The position numbers and the translations under genes are program-made. This document shows, in pieces, positions 44,777 to 55,488 of a DNA stretch of 64,000 bases. Where the stretch lies: NCBI GenBank assembly GCA_022820825.1, contig JAJEEU010000069.1, forward strand, positions 1 through 64,000, written 5' to 3'. The notes under the pieces were generated by a model, which worked only from the letters and a program-made list of their open reading frames with translations, did no database searches and was not told where the DNA came from. Each line of letters begins with the position of its first letter. Positions within the stretch are counted from its first letter, which is position 1. The stretch is from Vicinamibacteria bacterium. Lineage in GTDB: Bacteria > Acidobacteriota > Vicinamibacteria > Vicinamibacterales > UBA8438.

Positions 44777-47602
44777 TCAGTTGCCCGTCAGCGGGCTGGG
44801 ACCACCGCGGAACGTCAGCAGGTAGTCGCGCACCGATTCGATCTGTTGCACCGCGTCCGTGTCGAACTGCGGATAGAAGGACCCCGGGTACTCCGTCCAG
44901 AACATCGGCATCCGGGTTCCGGGCTGAATCTCCAGCGGCGCCACCAGCCAGTCGATGATCCAGTCGGGTTGCAGGCGTTCCTGAGCCATGCGCAGGTCCG
45001 GCGCCAGGTTGTCGGTGGGCTGGTCTTCCGGAATGGTGTCCAGCACGTGGCACTGCTGGCAGCGCAGCAACTCGAACAGCTCCTCGCCCGTGCGAATCAC
45101 CTCCGGCGACGGCACGGCCTCGTGGGTCCGGAACGGGCCGACAACGTCGGAGACCGCGGCGAAGTAGTCGAGCACGCCGTTCCAGTGCTCGTCGTCCAGC
45201 CCGAACGTCGGCATGCGCACGTCGAGCCACGGCCGGATGGTGATGGGACCGCGCAGGAACGCGTACATCCACTCCGGCTTCACCTTGGCGCCCTGCGGCG
45301 TCAGCAGCGGCGGCGCCAGGCCCGGATCGTCCACCAGTTGCGCGTAGTCCCCGCCGTCGGCTTCGATCTCGTGACACGCGACGCAGTTGCGGCGGCGGAC
45401 CAGGTTGCGCCCCTCGCGCAGGGCGTCGTGGCGGGCCGAGCGCGGCGCCTGCGACGCCACCGGCTGCACCTCGCTCTGGAAGCTCATGATGGCCGTCGAG
45501 AGCAGGGTGATCTCCTCTTCGCTGAACCCGTAGTTCGGCATCCGCAGCTTCTCGAGCGGCTGCAGCACGCGGCTGCGGTCGAAGCTGCGCGGATCCCGCA
45601 GCTTCTGCCTGAACCACTCGACCTTGGTATGCGGAATCTCGTGCACGAAGGCGAAGTCGAGCCGCGGCAGCAGCTTGGTGCCTTCCTCCGAGAGCTCGAT
45701 GCCGATCGGCTGCGTATCCTCGAACCCCTTGATGTCGTGGCAACTGTAGCAACCGTAGCGGCCGATCGCGCGCCGCCCCAGCTCCAGTTGCTGCTCCTCC
45801 GCCGACATGGCCGCCACGGTGGCGATCGCCTCGTCGGTGGGCACGATCGAGCGCAGGTAGTCGGTCAGGATCTCCGAGACGTCCGCCTCGCTGTAGCTGG
45901 CGCGGGGTCCGTCCCCGTCCGGGCCGCCCAGCGTCTCGAGATACGAGGCGACGTCGCCCACCTCCCGGTCGGTGAGACGCAGGTCCGGCATGTACGTCTC
46001 CGCGCTGAAATGCCGCGGATCGCGGACCCAGTCGTACAGCCATTCGTAAGAGGTCTTGTTGCCGATGTTCTGGAGCGGCTGACCGAACGTCCGCCGCGGC
46101 CCGGCCTCCAGACGGCCTTCGTCGCCGGTCACGTGGCACGCGAGGCAGCCGACCGACTCCACGATCTCGCGCCCGCGTTCGGGGTCGCCGCGGGAAGGCG
46201 AGGGCACGGTGAACTCGTGTTCGTCGGTATTCGCGAAAAGGTAGGCCACGACCGCATCGATCTCGGCCTCGTTCCGCACGGCGTCCTCGGGCGAGCTGGT
46301 ATTGCTGTTGTACCAGATGCGCGGCATCCACGTGCTGGCCTTGATCGCCCGCGGCTCCCGAATCCAGCGCGCCACCCAGTCAGGCTCGAGCTTCGAGTCG
46401 ATCCGGGTAAGGCTCGGTCCGGGGCGGCGCAGATCCTGGAAGCCGCGCGTCGTGTGGCAGGCATAGCACCCGGCCCGCTCGTACAGCCCGTACGCCAGGC
46501 TCAGCTTCGGCCCTTCGGGAACGAACACGGTCTCCCGGTGGCACTTGGCGCACGACGCCTCGGTCATCTCCGTGGGCAGCATCGGGAAGTCCCACAGGTG
46601 CGGCTCCTCCCAGTCGAAATCGTGCTCCCAGGCGAGCGTCTGCTCCGCGCCCTCCGGCGTATGCGAAGCGTGGCGGAAGGTCAGCGACTGCCCCATGCCC
46701 TCGTGGCATACCGTGCAGCCGAACTGCCCGACAGGATGCGGCGACGCGCTGCCGACGTACGCGGCGAGGTTCGAATGCGTGCGGAACGGCTGCGGATATT
46801 CTTCGTAGCCCTCGCGGTCGATCGCCAGGTGGCAGGTGGTGCAGCGGTCCATCTTGGCGACGCGCGTGAAGTTGACGTCGTCCACGATGCCCGGCGTGAT
46901 GACCTGCCGCACCGTGATGGTCGGCGCCATGAAGTCGAGCAGCGGCGCGTTGAGAATCAGGTCGTTGACGAGGCTCGGCTGCAGATCCGCGACGCGCTCG
47001 TCGAGGCGGGTCGTCTCCGAGGTGAGCTCCCTGATCCGCGTGTCGATCTCGGTGACCCGCGCCGTGAAGGCGCCGATCTGGTCGCGGATGCCGTCGCGCT
47101 CGGCCGTGAGCCGCTCGACCTGCACGCCGAGATCGAGCCAGCGCTGGTACATCTCGTCGATCGGGCCGCGCTCGTCCGCCGCCTCCTCCGGATGCTCCTC
47201 CTGCAGTTCCTCGAACTCGTAGCGCTCGGCGTCGTAGACCGCCTTGGTCGACTGGAATTCCTGGTTGGTCAGGAACAGCTCGGCCACCACGCCTTCGAGC
47301 TCGCCCTCCAGCGCGTCGATCTGGTCCTGGTTCGCGGCCCTCTCCTGCTCCGCCTGCACCCGCTGCGCCTCGAGCTCCGCGACCTGCGCCTGGTCGACCT
47401 CGGCCTGCGCCGACGCGAGATTCGCGCGCGTCACCTCCAGCTCGAGCTCGACGAAGCGCCGCTGGTAGTCCTTCCATTCGCGGTCGTAGTCGTCCCAGAC
47501 CATCAGGATGGTCGTCACGAACAGGAAGATGCTCGACGCCGCGAAGACGACGTTCAGGAAATCGATGTTGTACGCGTGCCCGACGGACTTCTTGTCAGCC
47601 AT
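44777..47602 (-). CDS. Membrane-anchored octaheme c-type cytochrome with N-terminal coiled coil
   Basis: Eight CXXCH motifs: CTTCH, CTVCH, CAKCH, CYACH, CLACH, CYSCH, CVACH, CQQCH; N-terminal TM then ~180-aa coiled coil. Confidence 0.92.
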   Translation of the reverse strand: MADKKSVGHAYNIDFLNVVFAASSIFLFVTTILMVWDDYDREWKDYQRRFVELELEVTRANLASAQAEVDQAQVAELEAQRVQAEQERAANQDQIDALEGELEGVVAELFLTNQEFQSTKAVYDAERYEFEELQEEHPEEAADERGPIDEMYQRWLDLGVQVERLTAERDGIRDQIGAFTARVTEIDTRIRELTSETTRLDERVADLQPSLVNDLILNAPLLDFMAPTITVRQVITPGIVDDVNFTRVAKMDRCTTCHLAIDREGYEEYPQPFRTHSNLAAYVGSASPHPVGQFGCTVCHEGMGQSLTFRHASHTPEGAEQTLAWEHDFDWEEPHLWDFPMLPTEMTEASCAKCHRETVFVPEGPKLSLAYGLYERAGCYACHTTRGFQDLRRPGPSLTRIDSKLEPDWVARWIREPRAIKASTWMPRIWYNSNTSSPEDAVRNEAEIDAVVAYLFANTDEHEFTVPSPSRGDPERGREIVESVGCLACHVTGDEGRLEAGPRRTFGQPLQNIGNKTSYEWLYDWVRDPRHFSAETYMPDLRLTDREVGDVASYLETLGGPDGDGPRASYSEADVSEILTDYLRSIVPTDEAIATVAAMSAEEQQLELGRRAIGRYGCYSCHDIKGFEDTQPIGIELSEEGTKLLPRLDFAFVHEIPHTKVEWFRQKLRDPRSFDRSRVLQPLEKLRMPNYGFSEEEITLLSTAIMSFQSEVQPVASQAPRSARHDALREGRNLVRRRNCVACHEIEADGGDYAQLVDDPGLAPPLLTPQGAKVKPEWMYAFLRGPITIRPWLDVRMPTFGLDDEHWNGVLDYFAAVSDVVGPFRTHEAVPSPEVIRTGEELFELLRCQQCHVLDTIPEDQPTDNLAPDLRMAQERLQPDWIIDWLVAPLEIQPGTRMPMFWTEYPGSFYPQFDTDAVQQIESVRDYLLTFRGGPSPLTGN

Positions 47603-47605
47603 CTG

Positions 47606-48679
47606 TCAGATATTGAAGAAGTACTCCGGTATGGAGACCACGTACTTCAGGTTGAAGATCCACCGGGTCAGCATCTTTACCGGCAACGACAGCATCATGA
47701 GCAGGAGCATCGCGGTCACGTAGAAGCGCGTTGCTCCCAGCTTCTCGTAGTAGCGCCGGAACATCCTTGCCATCAGCGGCGGCAGCACGGCCACGTATCC
47801 CAGCGTGAGCACGATGCCGAACACCTCGCGCACGAACCAGTTCTCCGGCAGCGGCTGCCCGAGCATCCGCACCCAGATGAAGTCGGACAACTGGACGTTG
47901 GTGAGCGGCTCGAGCTTGTGGATGTCCCAGTACTCGAACGGTCCGAAGAAGTTCCAGTTCGGCCCGCGCAGGAACGTGCCCAGCACGATCAGCGAGGACC
48001 ACAGCACGAGGAAGCCGAACAGGAAGATGGTGATCTCGACGCGGCGCTCGCGGAACGTGTAGTAGCCGTTCCCCTTCGGATTCGTGTCGATGTAGGGGAT
48101 GGCCATCAGGCCCACGATGATCAGGCTCGGCAGCACCACGCCGGCCAGCCACGGATCGAAGTACACCAGCATTTCCTGCAGCCCCAGGAAGTACCAGGGC
48201 GCCTTCGACGGATTCGGCGTGTTGGCCGGATTGGCCGGCTGCTCCAGCGGCGCTTCCAGGCCGACCGACCAGACTATGAGCACCGCCGTGCACAGGATGA
48301 GCGAGATGAGCTCCGTGTAGACGAGGTCCGGCCAGACCCAGACCCGGTCGGACTCCTCCTTCTCGATCGGGTCGTCGCCGGCCGCGATGCGCTGATCGTT
48401 GCGCACGCCCTCGCGCACGGCGTACCACGTGAAGAAGACGACCAGGAAGATGAGCGCGACGATCGGCACGTTGTCGGGCTTGACGATGATCAGCCGGAAG
48501 TTCTCGTCGAACAGCCCGAAGGCGAAGAACACCCCCAGAAAGGCGAGCAGGCCGTAGCCCACCGAGTTCCTGGAGAACGCCTCCCGTTTCCACACGATCG
48601 CCACCAGCGCCAGCACGGACATGATGAAGAACAGGCGCGGGTCCGCGAACAGGTTGATGAATGTCTTGATCAGTTCCAT
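47606..48679 (-). CDS. Cytochrome b C-terminal domain subunit (split, with extra N-terminal TM region)
   Basis: NPSKAPWYFLGLQEMLVYFDPWLAGVVLP, multiple TMs. Confidence 0.85.
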   Translation of the reverse strand: MELIKTFINLFADPRLFFIMSVLALVAIVWKREAFSRNSVGYGLLAFLGVFFAFGLFDENFRLIIVKPDNVPIVALIFLVVFFTWYAVREGVRNDQRIAAGDDPIEKEESDRVWVWPDLVYTELISLILCTAVLIVWSVGLEAPLEQPANPANTPNPSKAPWYFLGLQEMLVYFDPWLAGVVLPSLIIVGLMAIPYIDTNPKGNGYYTFRERRVEITIFLFGFLVLWSSLIVLGTFLRGPNWNFFGPFEYWDIHKLEPLTNVQLSDFIWVRMLGQPLPENWFVREVFGIVLTLGYVAVLPPLMARMFRRYYEKLGATRFYVTAMLLLMMLSLPVKMLTRWIFNLKYVVSIPEYFFNI

Positions 48680-48685
48680 GGTTGT

Positions 48686-49501
<816 letters not shown>

Positions 49502-49509
49502 GTCGTCGT

Positions 49510-50184
49510 CTACACCTCGAGGAACGACTCGGGATCGCTCCACTGCCCGAGCTCGCTCTGGAACTTCCGGCTCTTGTCGATCAGGATCTGCCCGTCCTCG
49601 GCCATGACGATCCGGGTCCGCTCCAGGGGCCGCGGCGCGGGACCTTCGAAGTTGATGCCGGTGGGACGGAACCCGCTGCCGTGGCAGGGGCACTTGAACT
49701 TGTTCTCCGCCGACAGCCAGTTGGGCGTGCACCCCAGGTGCGTGCAGATGGAGAACAGCGCGTAGAAGCCGGGCGCCTCGTGCACGCTATCGAATGTGGT
49801 GCGCACGATCCACACGCCGAAGCGGTCCTTCCAGCGCTCGTCGACGCCGTCGGCGTATTCGTCGGGGAAACCGATGGTGAACTGCTGCGGCGGCTCGTTC
49901 AGCACGTTCGGGAACATGAAGCGTCCGGTCGCCGCCAGACAGCCGGCCGTGGCCGCCGTGAACGCCCCCCAGGACAGCCCCAGCCAGGCGCGGCGCGGCA
50001 TGAGCGGCGACGTATCGTCCGCCCCGGCCGGCTTCGCGCGCCGGGCGGGAGCCGGCTTCGCGGCAGCGCTCGTGGTGCGCCCGGCCAGCGCCGGATTCGG
50101 CGCGGCGGGCGCGGGACGCGCCGCCTTGGCGGCGGGCGTCGGCTTTGCGGGGGGCGCCGGTTCGGGTTTTTGCTCGTCAGCCAT
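49510..50184 (-). CDS. Rieske iron-sulfur protein with Ala/Pro-rich N-terminus
   Basis: [26 protein letters not shown] Rieske cluster motifs. Confidence 0.95.
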   Translation of the reverse strand: MADEQKPEPAPPAKPTPAAKAARPAPAAPNPALAGRTTSAAAKPAPARRAKPAGADDTSPLMPRRAWLGLSWGAFTAATAGCLAATGRFMFPNVLNEPPQQFTIGFPDEYADGVDERWKDRFGVWIVRTTFDSVHEAPGFYALFSICTHLGCTPNWLSAENKFKCPCHGSGFRPTGINFEGPAPRPLERTRIVMAEDGQILIDKSRKFQSELGQWSDPESFLEV

Positions 50185-51094
50185 GCGCTCGTCGTCCTCC
50201 GTCGAGAATCTCCAGGGTCCTCAGCGCCATCTCGCGCACGCGCAGGCTCGCGTCGCTGCGGCTCAGCTCCACGACCGTCGCGTGGAGGTCCGGAGCGTTG
50301 AGCGCTCCCACTGCCTGCAGCCCGCTCACCATCACCTCGGCCACCGGGTCGAGCTCGGCGTCGAGATTCGGCGTCCGCGTGACGTTGCGCTCCACGTATT
50401 CGCGGTCGAGCATCTGGCGGAGCACGGGCAACCCGTCGCCGCGCCCGTGCCGCGCAAGCGCCACCGCCGCGTTCCACCGGACGTCGGGCGCCGTATCGTC
50501 CAGCGCGTTCCGCAAGGTCGCCGCCTGCGCGTCCAGGGGCAGCGCGCCAAGAGCATACACCGCCATCTTGCGGACACCGGCGTCCGAGGACTGGTACATC
50601 CCCTCGATCCTGTCCACGACGCCGGCATCGCCGATGGAGGCGAGCGCCCAGATGACGCTGATGCGCGTCTCGGCATCGGCATCGTCGAGACCGGCCACGA
50701 GCTCGTCGACGGCGCCCGGCGGTATGTTCTGGAGCCGTCCCACGGCCAGCGCGAGATACTGGCGCACGCGCGGATCGTCTCCCGCGGAATCGGCGAACGC
50801 CTGCACGATGGCCGGGCCGAGACCCGGGTACTGCGCTTCCACCTCGGGCGAGTCGAGCATCCGGGACAGCTCGTATGCCGCCGGCCAGCGCCGCTCGCGG
50901 CCGCCGGTCCGCACGTCGTTGAGGAATTCTTCAGGGGTCCGCTCGTTCGTCACGAGCATCCGGAACCCGCCGTAGACGAGCACCACGACGGCGACTACGG
51001 CGAGCGGGATCAGAAAGAACTGGACGGCAAGCGCGGGTGCGGCTGCAAGCGGGCCGCGGCGGGGCGCGGCTTCGCGCTCGTCAAGCTTGTCCAT
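50177..51094 (-). CDS. HEAT-repeat membrane-anchored protein
   Basis: N-terminal TM, tandem HEAT-like repeats; overlaps Rieske gene start. Confidence 0.82.
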   Translation of the reverse strand: MDKLDEREAAPRRGPLAAAPALAVQFFLIPLAVVAVVVLVYGGFRMLVTNERTPEEFLNDVRTGGRERRWPAAYELSRMLDSPEVEAQYPGLGPAIVQAFADSAGDDPRVRQYLALAVGRLQNIPPGAVDELVAGLDDADAETRISVIWALASIGDAGVVDRIEGMYQSSDAGVRKMAVYALGALPLDAQAATLRNALDDTAPDVRWNAAVALARHGRGDGLPVLRQMLDREYVERNVTRTPNLDAELDPVAEVMVSGLQAVGALNAPDLHATVVELSRSDASLRVREMALRTLEILDGGRRAHG

Positions 51095-51656
51095 AAGTTA
51101 CGAGTACGTCAGGGAATACGTGAACCGGCCGCCGCGCGGCCGCTGAACACGGAGCCTCGCACAGCACCGGCCTGCAACGGCCGTCCAAACCGGCCAAGGG
51201 TACTACGAAGCGAGAATCGCGGTCAAGAAGCACGCCACCAACGGGACGCATGTCGCATCGAATCGCGAGGGCGTCGCCGCCAGGCCCGCATTCGCTACGA
51301 AAACCGGGCCGGCCGGGCGCACGTCTTGCCGCTTGCAGTAGCAACCAGCTCCGGACCTCTACGGTTTTCTCCGCGAACGCGGGCCTGCCGGCTTGCAGCT
51401 CGAGCGCGGCGGTCGGGATGGTGGCGGTCGGGGGGATGACGGGGGAGGGCGGGCCGGCCGGTGGGTCGCTGGCGGCGGGGCGCCGGCAGCCGGGGCCGGT
51501 GCGGGGGAGCAGGGGGTGTACTACTTCTTCCGTTGTCGCTCCCCCACTTTCCCCCCGGATACAAGGGGCCAATCGCAAGCCGGAAAAGCCCGTCCCCCCA
51601 TTCATGCCGGCAAACCGGCGGGGATCTTCCGTCCGTTCGCATGCCGCTCTGCAGGC

Positions 51657-51682
51657 GGACCTGCGCGCATGCGCGCAGGTCC
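51657..51682. repeat. 26-bp perfect palindrome
   Basis: GGACCTGCGCGCATGCGCGCAGGTCC. Confidence 0.85.
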
Positions 51683-51733
51683 GAGCCGATTCAGCTCGCG
51701 CTCCCGGACCGCTCCCGGCTGGCGTCCACACCG

Positions 51734-51838
51734 TCACAGGGGAAGCTCCTGGACCACCCGGCCGGCCTCCAGGTAGCCGGCCCACTCGTTCATCAACCGC
51801 CGGCGCCGCTCGAAAAGGTCCGGATCTCGTTGCTGCTG
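51734..51838 (-). pseudogene. Possible 3' remnant of a tyrosine recombinase/integrase
   Basis: Minus-strand translation ...QQQRDPDLFERRRRLMNEWAGYLEAGRVVQELPL* resembles phage-type integrase C-termini (LMxxWAxYL); no catalytic domain upstream. Confidence 0.35.
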
Positions 51839-51997
51839 AAAGCGGCAAGATGTGCGCCCGGCCGGCCCGGTTTTCGCAGCGAATGCGGGCATGCCGGCGA
51901 CGCCCTCGCGACGAACGGGAGTACGAGCTACGTCAGGCGCTGTCGCCCGAACGTGCGTCCGGGCAACCGGGTGCGGTGGTAGTCCGAGTGCGGGCCG

Positions 51998-52426
51998 TCA
52001 GGCCTTGGCGGGAGCCGGGATCTCGGGTTTGGGGAAGAAGTAGTCGAGCTCGAACGCCGCCGTCTCCGGCGCGTCCGACCCGTGGGTGGCGTTCGTCTCG
52101 ACGGACCATCCGAACTCGCGGCGCAGGGTGCCGCGCTCCGCCTTGGCCGGATCGGTCGCGCCCATCATGCGGCGCCAGCGCCGGATGACGTCCGGCGCTT
52201 CGAGCGCGAGCACCACGATGGGCCCCGACGACATGAAGTCCGTCAGGCTGTCGAAGAACGGCTTGCCGCGATGCACGGCGTAGAAGCCCGCCGCATCTTC
52301 CTTGCTCAGGCGGACGAGCCGCATCTCGCGGATGCGCAGTCCGTCGGTCTCTATGCGCTGGATGATGGCGCCGACGGCGCCCCGTTCCACTGCGTCCGGC
52401 TTGATGATCGCGAGCGTGCGTTCCAT
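51998..52426 (-). CDS. ndk: Nucleoside diphosphate kinase
   Basis: MERTLAIIKPDAVERGAVGAIIQRIE and NATHGSDAPETAAFELDYFF. Confidence 0.97.
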   Translation of the reverse strand: MERTLAIIKPDAVERGAVGAIIQRIETDGLRIREMRLVRLSKEDAAGFYAVHRGKPFFDSLTDFMSSGPIVVLALEAPDVIRRWRRMMGATDPAKAERGTLRREFGWSVETNATHGSDAPETAAFELDYFFPKPEIPAPAKA

Positions 52427-52455
52427 GGATCTGTTGCGTGCTGGCCGCCGCGCCC

Positions 52456-53502
52456 TCAGCGCAGTGACTTCATGATTTCCTTGAGCGCTCCCCGCGGCGG
52501 GCGGACCCGCTTCTGCGGCAACGCTGCAAGCGGCTCGTCGACCAGGTTGAGCATCGTCAGAAAATCGTCCCGGTCGGGCTCCACGTAGATGATGCCCGTC
52601 GCGAACTCCCCGCGGCGCCGCGTTTCGTTCAGCACCTGCAGCGCCCGGACCTTGTCGAGCGCGTCGTACTCCTCTTCGAGCTTCTTGAGGTACAGCGTCG
52701 AGCCGTCGTGCAGCGGAACGGCCTGCGTCGTCCCCGGCTCGTAGTCGACGGATATGTCCTCGAAGAACGGCACGAAGCTGATCTCTTCGAGCGGATCGTC
52801 GTGCTCCTTGACGTGCGAGTAGCTCTTCGTCGAGCCCTCGTGATCGTTGAACGTCACGCAGGGCGACAGCACGTCGAGCATCGCCGTGCCGCGATGGCTC
52901 AGGGCCGCCTTGAGTATGGCCGTCAACTGCTTCTTGTCCCCCGAGAACGACCGCGCCACGAACGTCGCGCCCAGCTCGACCGCCAGGGCGCACGTGTCGA
53001 TCGGCGGCAGGTCGTTGACCACCCCCGTCTTGAGGGTCGACCCCAGATCCGCGGTCGGCGAGAACTGTCCCTTGGTCAGGCCGTAGCAGCCGTTGTCCTC
53101 GATGATGTAGATGATCGGCAGGTTGCGCCGCATCAGGTGCACGAACTGCCCGATCCCGATGGCGCCCGTGTCGCCGTCGCCGCTGACGCCTATCGCGATC
53201 AGCTTGTGGTTGGCGAGCAGCGCGCCCGTCCCGACCGACGGCATCCGCCCGTGCACGGCGTTGAAGCCGTGCGCCGAGCCGAGGAAGTACGCGGGGCTCT
53301 TGCTGGAGCAGCCGATGCCGGACAGCTTCACCACGCGCCCGGGATCGACGCCCATCTCGTAGCAGGCCCCGATGATCCGCTCCGAGATCGCGTTGTGGCC
53401 GCAGCCCGCGCACAGCGTGGTCTTCGTGCCGCGGTACTGCTTGGAGTCGAGTCCGATACGGTTGACCTTGATGCGCGGGTTCGACGGAGTGACGCTCGCC
53501 AC
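52456..53502 (-). CDS. korB: 2-oxoacid:ferredoxin oxidoreductase, beta subunit
   Basis: TLCAGCGHNAI, GIGCSSKSPAYF, VSGDGDTGAIGIGQFVHLMRRN TPP-binding motifs. Confidence 0.93.
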   Translation of the reverse strand: MASVTPSNPRIKVNRIGLDSKQYRGTKTTLCAGCGHNAISERIIGACYEMGVDPGRVVKLSGIGCSSKSPAYFLGSAHGFNAVHGRMPSVGTGALLANHKLIAIGVSGDGDTGAIGIGQFVHLMRRNLPIIYIIEDNGCYGLTKGQFSPTADLGSTLKTGVVNDLPPIDTCALAVELGATFVARSFSGDKKQLTAILKAALSHRGTAMLDVLSPCVTFNDHEGSTKSYSHVKEHDDPLEEISFVPFFEDISVDYEPGTTQAVPLHDGSTLYLKKLEEEYDALDKVRALQVLNETRRRGEFATGIIYVEPDRDDFLTMLNLVDEPLAALPQKRVRPPRGALKEIMKSLR

Positions 53503-53537
53503 GGTATCGCCTTTCTCGCCTGTCTGTGAGAGGTGCC

Positions 53538-55436
53538 TTACTCGCCGCCGACGCCGGAGGTGTGCGGCAGCCTGATCGTCTGCGCGCCCGCCTTCTCCAC
53601 CCGGTAGCCCTCCTGGATCAGGATGCTGTCGGTGACCGTGCGGGCATCGATGGGATCGCCGGAGTAGTGCAGCACGCTGCGCAGCCGGTTGGCCAGCTCC
53701 GGCCGCACGTCGAGCTTCATCAGGCTCAGCATCTGCGCGTCGCGGTTCTGCTCCACGACGTAGACGCGGTCGTAGCGCTCGATGAACGACTCCAGGGCGT
53801 CACGGAACGGATAGGCGCACACGCGGTAGTAGGAGGTCTGCAGGTCGGCCTCCGCGAGCAGTTGATCGCGGCTCTCGACGATGGCCCAGTGCGTCGTGCC
53901 GTACGCGACGATGCCGATCGACGCCTTGCGGTTGATCTCCACCACCGGCTCGGGCAGCCAGTTGCGGGCCGTCTCGAACTTGCGCGCCAGCCGGTCGACG
54001 TTGGCCTTGTAGTCGTCCGGGCGTTCACTGTACTGCGCCCATTCGTTGTGCCCGGAGCCGCGGCAGAAGAATGCCGGCATGTCGTCGCCGGGGATGCTCC
54101 GGTAGGGTATGCCGTCGCCGTCGACGTCGCGGTAGCGCCCGAAGCGGCCGATGCGGTCGAGCGTCTCCCGGTCCAGCACCTTGCCGCGGTCGAGCGGCTT
54201 CTTCGGATATTCGAACGCCTTCGACATCCAGGTGTTCATGCCCAGGTCGAGGTCGCTCATCACGAACACCGGCGTCTGGAACCGCTCCGCCAGGTCGAAC
54301 GCCTCGATCGCCATGCCGTAGCACTCCTCCACCGACGCCGGAAACAGCATCAGGTGGCGCGTGTCGCCGTGCGACAGGAACGCCGTCGTCAGGACGTCGC
54401 CCTGCGCGGTCCGCGTCGGGAGCCCCGTGGACGGACCGACCCGCTGGATGTCGAAGATGACGGCCGGGACCTCGGCGTAGTACCCCAGTCCCGAGAACTC
54501 GCCCATGAGCGACACCCCGGGACCGGAGGTCGACGTCATCGAGCGCGCGCCCGCCCAGCCGGCGCCGAGCGCCATGCCGAGGGCCGCAATCTCGTCCTCC
54601 GCCTGCACGACGGCGAAGGTGGCCTTCCCCGTTTCCGGATCGAGGCGGTACTTCTGGAGGTAATCGATCAGCGTCTCGCACAGCGACGACGACGGCGTGA
54701 TCGGATACCAGGTCACCACCGTGACGCCGGCCATCATCGCTCCGACCGCCGCGGCGGCGTTGCCTTCGACCAGGATGAGCCCGTCCGTCTTGTCCATGGG
54801 CTCCAGCACGAGCGGGTCCCGCTTCTCGAGATGCTCGGCCGCGTAGTCGTAGCCGACGTCGAGGGCGCTGCGGTTCAGCGCCATCGCCCTGGGCTTGCTG
54901 CCGAGCTGCTTCTCGAGCGCGGCGTCCATCTGCTGCCGGTCGATCTGCAGCAGGTTCGCCAGCACGCCGTCATAGATCATGTTGCGCACGAGCCGCCGCA
55001 GCTTGGCGTCCCTGAGTATCCCGGCGACCAGCTTGTCGAACGGCACGGGATAGAAGGTGAGGTCGTCGCGCAGCTCGTCGAGCTTCAACGGCTCGTCGTA
55101 GACCACGACCGCGTCGGGCTCCAGCGACAGCACGTCTTCACGCGCCGTCTCGGGATTCATCGCCACCAGCAGATCGATGGTGGCCCTGCGCGCGACGTAG
55201 CCGTCCTTGCTGGCGCGGATGGTGAACCAGGTGGGCAGCCCCGCGATGTTCGAGGGGAACAGGTTCTTGCCGGAGACCGGGATGCCCATCCGGAAGATGG
55301 AGCGCAGCAGCACGAGATTCGCCGTCTGGCTGCCCGACCCGTTGACGGTGGCGACCCGGATGCTGAAGTCGTTCACGACCCGCTCCGTGAGGTTCGCCGC
55401 CGGCGCGTCTTGTACCGCGATGTCAGAAACAGGCAT
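53538..55436 (-). CDS. korA: 2-oxoacid:acceptor oxidoreductase, fused gamma-alpha subunit
   Basis: N-terminal GSGSQTANLVLLRSIFRMGIPVSGKNLFPSNI and WYPITPSSSLCETL. Confidence 0.93.
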   Translation of the reverse strand: MPVSDIAVQDAPAANLTERVVNDFSIRVATVNGSGSQTANLVLLRSIFRMGIPVSGKNLFPSNIAGLPTWFTIRASKDGYVARRATIDLLVAMNPETAREDVLSLEPDAVVVYDEPLKLDELRDDLTFYPVPFDKLVAGILRDAKLRRLVRNMIYDGVLANLLQIDRQQMDAALEKQLGSKPRAMALNRSALDVGYDYAAEHLEKRDPLVLEPMDKTDGLILVEGNAAAAVGAMMAGVTVVTWYPITPSSSLCETLIDYLQKYRLDPETGKATFAVVQAEDEIAALGMALGAGWAGARSMTSTSGPGVSLMGEFSGLGYYAEVPAVIFDIQRVGPSTGLPTRTAQGDVLTTAFLSHGDTRHLMLFPASVEECYGMAIEAFDLAERFQTPVFVMSDLDLGMNTWMSKAFEYPKKPLDRGKVLDRETLDRIGRFGRYRDVDGDGIPYRSIPGDDMPAFFCRGSGHNEWAQYSERPDDYKANVDRLARKFETARNWLPEPVVEINRKASIGIVAYGTTHWAIVESRDQLLAEADLQTSYYRVCAYPFRDALESFIERYDRVYVVEQNRDAQMLSLMKLDVRPELANRLRSVLHYSGDPIDARTVTDSILIQEGYRVEKAGAQTIRLPHTSGVGGE

Positions 55437-55488
55437 GCATGGCCTCGCCGTCTACCGAGTCCACAAAACTCTTGATTTTACCACGTAG

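Larger units (their letters stand above)
51263..51911. repeat. Inverted-repeat-bounded non-genic segment (arms 51263-51358 and 51816-51911)
   Basis: Outer 72 bp of the arms match 68/72 in inverted orientation and similarity continues inward to ~96 bp; interior has no convincing CDS. Confidence 0.8.

Noticed and set aside
51081-51848. 255-aa minus-strand ORF across the inverted-repeat segment
   Set aside because: Pro/Arg/Gly-rich translation, no domain recognised, repeats translated in unrelated contexts; treated as non-coding
52427-53413. N-terminal extension of the ndk ORF
   Set aside because: Out-of-frame overlap with korB; Ndk begins at 52426
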